Below, piece by piece: positions 8,270 to 16,790 of a stretch of DNA of 64,000 nucleotides (positions are counted from its first letter, which is position 1; every line of letters begins with the position of its first letter). Under the pieces are notes generated by a model that worked only from the letters and a program-made list of their open reading frames with translations, had not been told where the DNA came from and made no database searches. This DNA is from Paenibacillus sp. FSL R5-0517. GTDB lineage: Bacteria; Bacillota; Bacilli; Paenibacillales; Paenibacillaceae. Made by a program: the position numbers and the translations under genes. Location: positions 620,001 through 684,000 of the forward strand of contig NZ_CP150235.1 of the NCBI RefSeq assembly GCF_037974355.1. The letters are read 5' to 3'.

Positions 8270-9076
8270 ATGGACCAACTGCTGCATCATTTGCGTCATC
8301 TCGGATTTACCGAGATGGAATCTAAAATTATGGTGGAACTCGCCCGCCAGGGATCAGCTTCAGGATATGAGGTTGCGAAGCGGCTGGGCGTGTCCCGTTC
8401 CAATGTATATGCGACCCTGCAACGGCTGGAACAACGTGGTTTCCTGCGGTGCAGTCCGGGGGAGCCTGCGAAGTATAGTGTGCTGAAGCCTGAGGAGATG
8501 ACACGTATGATCTCCGATCAGATGCGTACCTCTCTGGATTATGTCCAGAGCAGCATGCCCAAGAGTGAACCGGAGAAGCCTGTCTTCTATAACATTGAGG
8601 GTGACAAAAATGTGTTTGAGAATCTGAGCCGTGAATTGGCTGAGGCTCAGCATGAGATTGTTGTCGACGTCTGGCGTGAAGAGGCAGAGCTGTTACGTAA
8701 TGATTTACAGCAAGCTGAAGCTCGCGGTGTACGGCTGTTATGGTCGTGTGATGGTGGTGAAGGCATGCTGGATCAGCCTGTCCCTTGGCCGGGGTTGCCT
8801 TTGTATGGAGCGGGTAACGGTCGGAAATTCTCTCTGGTCATAGACCGCCGCTGGTGCATGCTGGGCATGCGCGGGGAATCATGCGCTACGCAGGCAGTGG
8901 TGACGGAGCATCCGGTAATGACCGGGTTGCTGCTGAATCATTTTGCTCAAGAACTGGTATTGTACGAGCTGGAACAGGATATGGGTGAGGAACTGGAGTC
9001 CCGCTATGGACACCGGTACGAAGAACTCTCAGCACGGTACTGGTCTTCGCCTCCAGGAGAGGGTGGGAAGAGCTAG
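8270..9076 (+). CDS. TrmB-family transcriptional regulator
   Basis: 268 residues. The N-terminal winged helix (LRHLGFTEMESKIMVELARQGSASGYEVAKRLGVSRSNVYATLQRLEQRGFL, written here only as landmarks: TEMESKIM, GYEVAKRLGVSRSN, ATLQRLEQRGF) matches TrmB. A linker (residues about 80-105) leads to an effector-like domain with FENLSRELAEAQHEIVVDVW and VRLLWSCDGGEGML, resembling the PLD-like sensor part of TrmB proteins. GTG/ATG candidates lie upstream at 8228, but the ATG at 8270 follows GGGGGGACGGGA and begins at the domain edge. TrmB members in archaea sense sugars; the ligand here is unknown. It probably forms a unit with the zinc-ribbon gene. Confidence 0.8.
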   Translation: MDQLLHHLRHLGFTEMESKIMVELARQGSASGYEVAKRLGVSRSNVYATLQRLEQRGFLRCSPGEPAKYSVLKPEEMTRMISDQMRTSLDYVQSSMPKSEPEKPVFYNIEGDKNVFENLSRELAEAQHEIVVDVWREEAELLRNDLQQAEARGVRLLWSCDGGEGMLDQPVPWPGLPLYGAGNGRKFSLVIDRRWCMLGMRGESCATQAVVTEHPVMTGLLLNHFAQELVLYELEQDMGEELESRYGHRYEELSARYWSSPPGEGGKS

Positions 9077-9170
9077 GCAGATCATTAATGAATTCACTCC
9101 CGATGGAGTGAACATCTAGCACAAAGGTACCTTTCCTGATCTTGATGAAACAATACTTGCGTACATAAAG

Positions 9171-9203
9171 CAGGCGCTGCCCGAGAGGCAGACGCCTGTT
9201 TAT
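9171..9203 (+). terminator. Probable terminator after the TrmB-like gene
   Basis: CAGGCGCTGCC pairs with GGCAGACGCCTG around CGAGA, with a weak T-rich tail. The remaining intergenic sequence to 9350 shows nothing else. Confidence 0.55.
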
Positions 9204-9350
9204 GCTGGTTTGAGGTATGACAGTGATGTTCGTCACAGCATCTGTTTCCAGTCAGGTCAATAGTAAAGGTATGAAGTGATGCTATTTTTGAGAAAATGAA
9301 GCTATGAACATTCGATTGAACTGGATCGGGTTGAACCGGATTGTACATGA

Positions 9351-10004
9351 TCAATCTTTGGGCACGTGATACAGTGCCTCCAGCACGTCCGTATAATAAG
9401 CAGTGCCATGAGGCACAAATTCCGTTGCCCGAATCTCACGAACGATACGCTCCGGTTGATAAGCTGCATGATCGCTTGACGGCTGAGTCTGAACTCCGGT
9501 AGCTTGAATGACGTCGATTTCACAGCGGAACAGAGCGAGTAGATCATCCAGCGGCACCTCATACAGGCTATCCACCTCGCTGGGCTGCAGAACGTAGGCT
9601 TCAAGCGGCTGGTTCAGACATAATCCATAGACCGCACTGAATTCCCGATCTACGAATGGAACACCACGGACTTCTCCTTGGAGCTGCTGTGTAGCCGTGA
9701 ATAGATAGGTCAGTGCATTGAAAGATACATCTACACCCAATTCTTCCTCCAGCTCACGACTGGCGTCTTGCAGTTGTTCACCTGCGGTGAGATGGCCTGC
9801 TGCTGTAATGTCGTAACATCCAGGGAAGGTATCCTTAACATCACGCCGCCGCTGAAAAAGAACCTGACGTTGTTCGCCTTCGTCACGCACAATCCAGCAG
9901 TGGAATGAACGGTGCCAATATCCTTTGGCATGGACCTCGCTACGTGGCGCTGTACCGATCCAATGTTGCTGATCATCATAAATGTCGAAACGTTCTGGGC
10001 TCAT
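9351..10004 (-). CDS. Nudix hydrolase, IPP-isomerase-like/YfcD group
   Basis: 217 residues. The Nudix helix region is seen at residues 70-91 (GHLTAGEQLQDASRELEEELG). The first Glu and the Arg are separated by six residues rather than the canonical seven, while the EExG end is intact. The upstream signature FDIYDDQQHWIGTAPRSEVHAKGYWHRSF (landmarks: DIYDDQQ, RSEVHAKGYWHRSF, CWIV) resembles IPP isomerase-like Nudix proteins such as YfcD, which cleave nucleoside-diphosphate-type substrates of unknown identity. It starts with ATG at 10004 behind AAGGAGATACG and is a single gene divergent from the small gene at 10084. Confidence 0.85.
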   Translation of the reverse strand: MSPERFDIYDDQQHWIGTAPRSEVHAKGYWHRSFHCWIVRDEGEQRQVLFQRRRDVKDTFPGCYDITAAGHLTAGEQLQDASRELEEELGVDVSFNALTYLFTATQQLQGEVRGVPFVDREFSAVYGLCLNQPLEAYVLQPSEVDSLYEVPLDDLLALFRCEIDVIQATGVQTQPSSDHAAYQPERIVREIRATEFVPHGTAYYTDVLEALYHVPKD

Positions 10005-10083
10005 GAAACGTATCTCCTTATATAGCAGTTTTTAAAGTTCAAAATTTCACAAAGTCTGTTTTAAACGAAAGGGGAACGATCGT

Positions 10084-10386
10084 ATGGAATGCATTGTACA
10101 CTTTCAGGTGATTTATCCGCAACCTCAGGAGCGTAAAAGCCTTCGAGGACTTATATTTGTAGGGCAAGGTCAGGAACCGGCTAATAGTCAGTTAAGCAGC
10201 ATGTTTAAGGATATGGGATTCAATGTACGTTTGGAAGATGAGGCTCAATTGTTGTTCAAGCCAGTGGATGCTTCGGCAAACTTTGAATATATTCGCGTGA
10301 CAGAACTGGACACCGGAGAAGAAGTTTACAAGGAAGATAAGGATCTGAAGTCGATTTTGGAGCATTTGCTGCCACGCCGTTTCTAG
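10084..10386 (+). CDS. Conserved hypothetical 100-residue protein
   Basis: 100 residues starting MECIVHFQVIYPQPQERKS. It has no signal, membrane segment or Cys motif, and a mixed alpha/beta composition ending ILEHLLPRRF. A purine-rich ribosome site (AAAGGGGAA, 10069-10077) precedes the ATG. Not recognised. It is divergent from the Nudix gene and convergent with mscL. Confidence 0.65.
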   Translation: MECIVHFQVIYPQPQERKSLRGLIFVGQGQEPANSQLSSMFKDMGFNVRLEDEAQLLFKPVDASANFEYIRVTELDTGEEVYKEDKDLKSILEHLLPRRF

Positions 10387-10453
10387 TTCATAAAGATGGG
10401 GCGAATGAAATTCAACGGGGCAGTAAATGTAATACATGTATGTAAGGCATAAA

Positions 10454-10484
10454 AGAAGGCCCCACCTTTACGGTGGAACCTTCA
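10454..10484 (-). terminator. Terminator of mscL
   Basis: GAAGGxxCCACC pairs with GGTGGxxCCTTC; on the minus strand it is followed by TTTTA. It may also slow readthrough from the convergent small gene. Confidence 0.65.
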
Positions 10485-10620
10485 AGCTACGCCATATCGT
10501 ATTAAGTCTTTGTGCTTAGCTTTTCATACATATACCCTAACAAGTCGGGAAGTTGTTCTCGGCATTCGCATCAGGATTTATCAGGAAGCCACATCGGTGT
10601 ACGATTTAACCCAATTGTAA

Positions 10621-11115
10621 TTACGCTGTTGCGCCGCTTCCTTCTGGTTCCAGCTCTGAAGTACAGTGTGAGCAGCGGGTAGCCGCGGCTGGGATTTCAG
10701 ATAAGCAATACTTGCAAGCCTTGGTCGTTTTTTGCGGCTCGGGCTTTTTGTGTTCCTTGCTTTTGAGGTAGTTGATACCCTTCACAAGCATGAAGATACA
10801 GAACGCAACGATAAGAAAATCAATCATGACGTTGATGAACTGACCATAAGCAATTACGGTAGCCCCAGCTTCGTTAGCTTGAGCAAGTGTGGTGATGTCC
10901 TGTCCATTTGCTGTTTTCATATCCCGATCCAGATTAATGATTTTCTGACTGAAGTCGATTCCACCCAGCAGTTTTCCAACCGGAGGCATGATGATATCAT
11001 TCACAAGCGATGTGACGATTTTACCAAAAGCAGCCCCAATAATCACACCGACCGCCAGATCGATGACGTTGCCGCGGACGGCAAACTCCTTGAATTCTTT
11101 AAGTACGCCTTTCAT
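10621..11115 (-). CDS. mscL: Large-conductance mechanosensitive channel MscL with zinc-ribbon tail
   Basis: 164 residues. The N-terminus ([31 protein letters not shown], first helix, landmark [14 protein letters not shown]) and DIIMPPVG are textbook MscL, followed by a periplasmic-type loop and the second helix ([21 protein letters not shown]). MscL is a homopentameric emergency valve that opens under hypo-osmotic shock. After the cytoplasmic helix it carries an extra tail with C134-x2-C137 and C148-x2-C151 ([18 protein letters not shown]), a rubredoxin-like knuckle absent from E. coli MscL. AAAGGAGAT sits at the right distance before the ATG. Single gene. Confidence 0.95.
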   Translation of the reverse strand: MKGVLKEFKEFAVRGNVIDLAVGVIIGAAFGKIVTSLVNDIIMPPVGKLLGGIDFSQKIINLDRDMKTANGQDITTLAQANEAGATVIAYGQFINVMIDFLIVAFCIFMLVKGINYLKSKEHKKPEPQKTTKACKYCLSEIPAAATRCSHCTSELEPEGSGATA

Positions 11116-11339
11116 GTCTGCATATCTCCTTTGATCATTTCAATTCATAATGTAGGCCGCGGTTCCATCCATTCTCCGTTCGGATCCGCGCTTCCGTTCT
11201 CATATTGTACATAAAAAATGGATTCCTATCACCCCCTGTTTGCAAATTAAGACAAGTTTCCGCAACTTCCATGAAAATACTTCTTTATTTCATGCCGCCG
11301 ATTCGGTATACTTCTAACATTGTCAGTTATGTATAGCCT

Positions 11340-11367
11340 TTTACATTCAGGTTCGCGATCATACATT
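11340..11367 (+). promoter_or_regulatory. Candidate sigma-A promoter of xpt-pbuX
   Basis: TTTACA and TACATT with a 16-bp spacer, ending about 36 bp before the riboswitch aptamer. Another possible -10 (TATACT near 11307) lies upstream. Confidence 0.4.
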
Positions 11368-11403
11368 GTAACGAATCATGGAGCCAAAAAATTAAATATG
11401 CCG

Positions 11404-11474
11404 TTACTCGTATATGTGCAGGAATAGGCCTGCATGTCTCTACCCGATCACCGGAATGATCGGACTACGGGAAA
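11404..11474 (+). ncRNA. Purine riboswitch aptamer, guanine class
   Basis: P1 is TTACTCGTA/TACGGGAAA. P2 is TGCAG/CTGCA with loop GAATAGG. J2/3 is TCTCTACC. P3 is CCGATC/GATCGG with loop ACCGGAAT. J3/1 reads GACTAC, so the specificity base (position 74 in xpt numbering) is C, predicting guanine or hypoxanthine rather than adenine binding. Both terminal loops differ slightly from the consensus but keep the GG/CC bases that form the loop-loop contact. It precedes xpt-pbuX exactly as in B. subtilis, where guanine binding favours the terminator. Confidence 0.93.
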
Positions 11475-11641
11475 GATGCTGCAACATGTTGTATGGTTGG
11501 AATGAGATTATTCTCATACAGTTTGACTGAAGAGCAGGTTCAGGTAGCTTTATATCTGTTCCTGGATAGACTGTATGGAGTTTGACGTCTCAGGAGTGAA
11601 CTTCTGCTCTAATATCCTTCCAGTACACTTGCAGCATCCAT

Positions 11642-11676
11642 ACGGCTTGTCCATATACGTACAAGTCCGTCTTTTC
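11642..11676 (+). terminator. Likely terminator of the riboswitch expression platform
   Basis: ACGGCTTGT pairs with ACAAGTCCGT around CCATATACGT and is followed by CTTTT. A competing long-range helix is possible between AGAGCAGGTTCA (near 11530) and TGAACTTCTGCTCT (near 11597). The switching partner strands cannot be fixed by eye. Confidence 0.5.
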
Positions 11677-11704
11677 CCGTCTCCGGTTATTCCGTAGCGT
11701 GTGA

Positions 11705-12376
<672 letters not shown>

Positions 12377-12377
12377 T

Positions 12378-13739
12378 ATGGCACGCGAACGTATTTTTCA
12401 GCGGCATCGGCATCCAATCAAAACGTTCTCACTCGGACTTCAACATGTGCTTGCCATGTATGCAGGAGCCGTTGTCGTTCCACTGATCGTTAGTAACGCA
12501 CTGGGCTTTACACAGGAACAGTTAACCTATCTCATTGCCATTGATTTGCTCGCCTGTGGTGTGGCTACACTGCTTCAGGTATGGGGAAATAAATATTTCG
12601 GCGTAGGACTGCCTGTCATGCTCGGTTGTGCATTCCAAGCCGTGTCTCCAATGATTCTCATTGGGATGAATAGTGGGGTATCTGCCATCTACGGGGCAAT
12701 TATTGCTTCCGGATTGTTTGTATTGATCTTCTCTGGTCTCTTTGGGAAGCTGATCAGGCTTTTCCCTCCTGTCGTGACAGGTTCTGTTGTGACCATAATT
12801 GGTCTGACGCTGATCCCGGTTGCTTTCCATGATCTGGGTGGCGGTCAGGGCCAACCGGACTTTGGTAGTGGAACGAATCTGTTGCTTGGATTCGGTGTAC
12901 TGTTATTTATCATCCTGATGACTCGTTTTACAACTGGATTCATCCGTTCCATCTCGGTACTGATTGGTCTGCTCGTTGGTACGGTGGCGGCAGGATTTAT
13001 GGGCGAGGTTAATTTTGCTCCTATTCGCGATGCAGGCTGGTTCCATGTTGTTCAGCCGTTTTACTTCGGTACACCGACCTTTGAGATTGTGCCTATCTTG
13101 ACAATGATTCTGGTGGCGATTGTCAGCGTGGCTGAATCCACAGGTGTATTTATGGCTTTGGGCAAAATTTTGGAAAAGGACCTGTCCTCCAAGGATCTGG
13201 CCCGTGGTTATCGTGCTGAAGGTCTGGCTATTGTGTTGGGCGGTATTTTCAACTCGTTCCCATATACAACGTATTCGCAGAATGTAGGTCTGGTACAGAT
13301 GACACGTGTGAAGACACGTGATGTCATTGTTGTGGCTGGTGGACTCCTGGTGGTCATCGGATTTGTGCCGAAGATTGCTGCGCTTGCACAGCTCGTTCCG
13401 GGGGCAGTTCTTGGTGGAGCCATGGTAGCCTTGTTCGGCATGGTGGTATCATCCGGTATTCGGATTATCGGTAGTCAGGTCGATCTAAACCGTCATGAGA
13501 ATTTGTTTGTCATTGCTTGTTCTGTAGGTATGGGGTTGGGAGTTACCGTTGTGCCTGAGTTGTTTGCTGGTGCACCGGACTGGGCTCAGATTATGCTCGG
13601 TAACGGTATCATAGCAGGCAGCTTCACGGCGATCTTCATGAACCTGCTGTTCAATGGTCTGGGCACCAAGGAAACAGCTGCCAAGATGGCTGAACAACAG
13701 GCAGATGCCATTCTTGGAGAGACGGGCAAGTCGGCTTAA
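12378..13739 (+). CDS. pbuX: Xanthine permease, NCS2 family
   Basis: 453 residues, polytopic. It starts MARERIFQRHRHPIKTFSLGLQHVLAMYAGAV (landmark FSLGLQHVLAMYAGAVVVPLIV), the NCS2 opening with the His conserved in TM1, and contains YTTYSQNVGLVQMTRVKTRDV, the family signature. It probably imports xanthine with a proton or cation for use by Xpt. The ribosome site GGAGGG lies at the end of xpt, and the genes are separated by one base. The open frame reaches back into xpt but the ATG at 12378 is the natural start. A terminator follows at 13954. Confidence 0.95.
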   Translation: MARERIFQRHRHPIKTFSLGLQHVLAMYAGAVVVPLIVSNALGFTQEQLTYLIAIDLLACGVATLLQVWGNKYFGVGLPVMLGCAFQAVSPMILIGMNSGVSAIYGAIIASGLFVLIFSGLFGKLIRLFPPVVTGSVVTIIGLTLIPVAFHDLGGGQGQPDFGSGTNLLLGFGVLLFIILMTRFTTGFIRSISVLIGLLVGTVAAGFMGEVNFAPIRDAGWFHVVQPFYFGTPTFEIVPILTMILVAIVSVAESTGVFMALGKILEKDLSSKDLARGYRAEGLAIVLGGIFNSFPYTTYSQNVGLVQMTRVKTRDVIVVAGGLLVVIGFVPKIAALAQLVPGAVLGGAMVALFGMVVSSGIRIIGSQVDLNRHENLFVIACSVGMGLGVTVVPELFAGAPDWAQIMLGNGIIAGSFTAIFMNLLFNGLGTKETAAKMAEQQADAILGETGKSA

Positions 13740-13953
13740 TAGCCGACCTAGACCTATAATCCAGCATGATAGTTATGTTAACTGTTCCTGAATACACCCT
13801 TCATAAGATGAACATTTAAGCAGGTTGATACTTCGTGATTTACAGCATGAATGGTTTATGACATTTATCATTTATGTTGTGAATGTTCAATCACATGAAT
13901 AAGTCACCTTTACATGCTAAACAACGAATGTATATAGAAGCCGATATATAATT

Positions 13954-14001
13954 AAAAGACGATCCACACCCTGTTTGAAAGGGGGGATCGTCTTTTCTTT
14001 T
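13954..14001. terminator. Terminator between pbuX and convergent membrane gene
   Basis: AAAAGACGATCC pairs with GGATCGTCTTTT and is followed by CTTTT; it can act in both directions. Confidence 0.85.
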
Positions 14002-14020
14002 GCATCATGTCTTCCTAAAG

Positions 14021-14359
14021 TTACAGATGGCGCATCTGTTTCTCTGCAAAATCGCCAACCCACGGCAGCTTTAGCCATTTCCCCTGCAAGCTGGTGACCA
14101 CCATGATGAGCCAGACCACCACACCGAGCAGGGATAACAAGGATGCCACCAGTGGTCCAAATAAGGGAAGAAAAGTCGATAATACATGCCCAACCATAAT
14201 GATGCCAAAGACGGTTACGGATTGCAGCGCATGAAATAGCACGAACCGACTCCGCTTCTCTACCGCGAGAAAAACAATCCCGCCTACAAAGGTAAACAGA
14301 TAACAGAGCATACCGGCAATATTTTCATCCAGACCGCTAGACGATTTCATGGGGGACAT
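14021..14359 (-). CDS. DUF4870-like small membrane protein
   Basis: 112 residues with three hydrophobic segments: IAGMLCYLFTFVGGIVFLAVE, FHALQSVTVFGIIMVGHVL and a third around LVASLLSLLGVVVWLIMVV. The features NIAGMLCYLF, VLFHALQS and a C-terminal KLPWVGDFAEK match the DUF4870/Tic20-like group of unknown function. AAAGGAGG precedes the ATG by nine bases. Single gene; it lies downstream of another small minus-strand gene with about 95 bp between. Confidence 0.75.
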   Translation of the reverse strand: MSPMKSSSGLDENIAGMLCYLFTFVGGIVFLAVEKRSRFVLFHALQSVTVFGIIMVGHVLSTFLPLFGPLVASLLSLLGVVVWLIMVVTSLQGKWLKLPWVGDFAEKQMRHL

Positions 14360-14454
14360 CCGGTCCAGCCTCCTTTAACCTTTTTTTATTAGGCTATGAA
14401 GGAGATGGACAGAACTGAACCTGTGAATTTATCCGACTAACAAATCAAACAATA

Positions 14455-14733
14455 TTATCTTCCGCCCTCGATCTGTCTGCGAGGGTTTGTGATCTTGCCC
14501 ATTTTATCTGTATCGTTTTCCTTGGGAACCAATCTTTCATCGGTACGTCCTTCATGATGATTATCAAAAGCATACTCCGTCAGCTTCCATTCTGACTTGC
14601 CGAGAACGGGATCTGCCGGGAAGTGTTGCCCACGATGCAGATGTTCCTCACGTCCAGCTTCGTTGATATATACTCCGTCGACTTCCACCTTTTCATGTGA
14701 AAGGGGCAGCATATCCTGTTCTTTGCGTTCCAT
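14455..14733 (-). CDS. Conserved hypothetical, YjzC-like small protein
   Basis: 92 residues beginning MERKEQDMLPLSHEKVEVDGVYINEAGREEHL (landmarks VDGVYINEAGREEHL, RGQHFPAD). The pattern of a 'GVY-NEAGREE--L-RGQ-FP' opening recalls the YjzC family, but this protein is longer, with a charged tail ending RRQIEGGR. An upstream ATG at 14760 is possible, but AAAGGAGG is ideally spaced for the ATG at 14733. Cytosolic and hydrophilic; function unknown. Confidence 0.65.
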   Translation of the reverse strand: MERKEQDMLPLSHEKVEVDGVYINEAGREEHLHRGQHFPADPVLGKSEWKLTEYAFDNHHEGRTDERLVPKENDTDKMGKITNPRRQIEGGR

Positions 14734-15133
14734 GAAACGGCGCCTCCTTTTAGATACCATTAATTTAACTGTATAGGTTGTCCGTGATAATATCCCCCGA
14801 ATAGTTCAGTGTTATGCTGGATATATTAATTCCGTATAGAATGGTGGCATTCATAACACATGATTCGGAATTAAACTTTTTGGGCATGAAAACCGTTATA
14901 TTTATTAGAGGAAATCGTCAAGTCGTAAGATACTTCCGAATATGATACAATAAGATTATGATTCATTCCGAATCATATCGGGTATTTATAGTGTCAGGTA
15001 CTTGCTTTCTAGCGAGGTTCCCGACCTAAAGCTTGCTTTAAGCCGCGCACACAACTTCATGGATGGCATTTAAGACTTATTCGGCATTCTCTAAACGGAG
15101 CATTCACTTTCAACGTTTTGGGAGGGAATTACA
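14734..15133. promoter_or_regulatory. Intergenic region with a 19-bp dyad
   Basis: This 400-bp gap separates two divergent small genes. The clearest signal is the palindrome ATGATTC-ATTCC-GAATCAT at 14958-14976, just after a -10-like TACAAT (14946-14951). A related half (ATGATTCGGAAT) occurs near 14859. AAAGC/GCTTT forms a small hairpin near 15040. The dyad may be an operator for the gene at 15134; the regulator is unknown. Confidence 0.4.
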
Positions 15134-15322
15134 ATGGCAACGAAAGGTCACAATGAGGTCAAAGAAAGTTTGAGGGAAATGACTCGGATTTTCCGTCCTA
15201 AAGATCCAAAAAAATTCGTGAAGGAGTACGTGAGAAAATACCGGATTACGGGTGGATACGAGGAAGAATTGACTTCTGTGGTTGAGCATGAGCTTGTCAA
15301 GATGGATTCTTCCGTGTCCTGA
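15134..15322 (+). CDS. Small conserved hypothetical protein
   Basis: 62 residues beginning MATKGHNEVKESLREMTRIF, charged, without membrane segment or Cys. GGGAGGG (15120-15126) is seven bases before the ATG and a strong terminator follows at 15364, so this looks like a real one-gene unit despite its size. I do not recognise a family. Confidence 0.7.
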   Translation: MATKGHNEVKESLREMTRIFRPKDPKKFVKEYVRKYRITGGYEEELTSVVEHELVKMDSSVS

Positions 15323-15363
15323 AACAACACACAACTCTGATTATACTGTTCCGATAATGAATA

Positions 15364-15407
15364 GAACCGTCTTCCGGGCGATAAGCTCCGGCAGACGGTT
15401 TTTTTTG
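15364..15407 (+). terminator. Rho-independent terminator
   Basis: AACCGTCTTCCGG pairs with CCGGCAGACGGTT, followed by eight T. Confidence 0.9.
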
Positions 15408-15455
15408 CGTTCCTGCTGCATATATATGGGAGTACACCTACAGCGGGAAGGATGA

Positions 15456-16217
15456 ATGCATGTGGACCCTATTTTAAAAACCAAAGAAGAGATTGGCTAC
15501 ATGCGGGAAGCTGGACGAATTTTGCGAAGTTGTCACCAACATATTGAGCAGTGGATGATACCTGGGATCACGACAGCGGAGATCAATGAGCGGGTGGAAG
15601 GGTTTCTGGCAGCACATGGGGCCACACCGGAGCAGAAAGGATATAAAGGATATCCGTACGCCACATGTGCCTCTGTCAATGAAGTAGTCTGCCACGGATT
15701 TCCGGGAGAAGAAGAACTGGCGAGTGGGGATGTAGTGACCATCGATATGGTGGTGAACAAAGATGGCTGGCTTGCTGACTCGGCCTGGACATATGGCATT
15801 GGTGAACCAAGCAGATCCATTCGCAAGCTGATGAGACGCACGGAGAAGGCCCTTGAGCGGGCGATTGCCCAGGCAGTTCCAGGGAATACGCTCGGAGATA
15901 TTGGAAGTGCCATTGAACGAACAGCCAGATTGTATCGTTACGGAATTGTAAAGCCCCTCATTGGTCATGGAATTGGTCAATATATTCATGAGCCGCCAAA
16001 TGTGTTGCCGTATGGCAAACGCAGAACGGGCACGATGCTCACCGAGGGCATGGTCATTACCATTGAACCCATATTTACGAAAGGCAGTTCCGGGGCCGTT
16101 GTATGGGATGAAGATGGATGGACAGTAAGGACGGTAGATGGCAGCTGGGGAGTGCAGTATGAGCATACAGTTGCGATTACTGGGGATGGCCCCTTGATTC
16201 TGACCAATGGTACATGA
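15456..16217 (+). CDS. map: Methionine aminopeptidase, type I
   Basis: 253 residues, typical of type I MetAP. All five metal ligands are visible: Asp in VVTIDMVV, Asp in GWLADSAWT, His in IGHGIG, Glu in ITIEPIF and Glu in VQYEHTVAI; the substrate His is in VCHGFPG. It removes N-terminal Met from nascent proteins using a dinuclear metal centre. The arrangement, alone and outside the ribosomal protein operon, suggests an accessory MetAP like B. subtilis YflG rather than the ribosomal-operon copy. Two overlapping ATGs occur at 15452 and 15456; only the second is in frame, behind GGGAAGG. Confidence 0.92.
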   Translation: MHVDPILKTKEEIGYMREAGRILRSCHQHIEQWMIPGITTAEINERVEGFLAAHGATPEQKGYKGYPYATCASVNEVVCHGFPGEEELASGDVVTIDMVVNKDGWLADSAWTYGIGEPSRSIRKLMRRTEKALERAIAQAVPGNTLGDIGSAIERTARLYRYGIVKPLIGHGIGQYIHEPPNVLPYGKRRTGTMLTEGMVITIEPIFTKGSSGAVVWDEDGWTVRTVDGSWGVQYEHTVAITGDGPLILTNGT

Positions 16218-16340
16218 GAAGAATTAAGGTGAAGGTGAAGATGAGGAAATGAATTGAACCTTTCGGAGGAATGCTCCATGCTGTTTTGAGCTTGAATGTA
16301 GCGGTATGGAGCGATAGGTATGTTTTCTGAATGGACATGG

Positions 16341-16375
16341 AAGAGGTCTTCCATAAAATCGGACCTTTCTTTTGC
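16341..16375 (+). terminator. Probable terminator downstream of map
   Basis: AAGAGGTC pairs with GGACCTTT and is followed by CTTTT; an alternative hairpin TGGAAGA/TCTTCCA overlaps it. Confidence 0.5.
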
Positions 16376-16477
16376 ATAATATCGCATGTTTTTAATGTGA
16401 GAAAAATCACCAATAAATCGAGTTTTATCACCGAAATTTGGCAAAAATTTTCAAATGTAGAGTGTAATACTTTTAAC

Positions 16478-16491
16478 TGAAATCGTTTGCA
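16478..16491 (+). promoter_or_regulatory. Candidate CcpA cre site upstream of the cta operon
   Basis: TGAAATCGTTTGCA matches the cre consensus TGWAANCGNTNWCA at all but one position. It lies about 75 bp upstream of the ctaC promoter. TTTGTGAA (about 16530), resembling a ResD half-site, lies between them. Both readings are inference. Confidence 0.4.
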
Positions 16492-16552
16492 AATCAAGTT
16501 GTAGAGCGGTTTTTTACATAAAGTGAACAATTTGTGAACATGTGTCCAAAGA

Positions 16553-16581
16553 TTGACAAAATCATACCCTCAACTTATATT
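16553..16581 (+). promoter_or_regulatory. Sigma-A promoter of the cta operon
   Basis: TTGACA, a 17-bp spacer and TATATT. It leaves a leader of about 200 nt before ctaC. Nothing further recognisable is seen in the leader. Confidence 0.7.
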
Positions 16582-16790
16582 TAATAAGTGATTGAAGCAT
16601 ATAGAATGAATTGGAAGAATGCGCAGACATGCCCTGAGCAGGAAATCACGGGAGTACTGGAAGCGTTATTTTTGTAAGCGTTCTGTATGATGAAGAGGAT
16701 TATGCGTATCGTGCTGAAACGTACCTTTTGTTGCCTTTCTACTGAACGACAACGGTAATCTACGAAAACGTAAAAAAGTGGGGTAGATCA

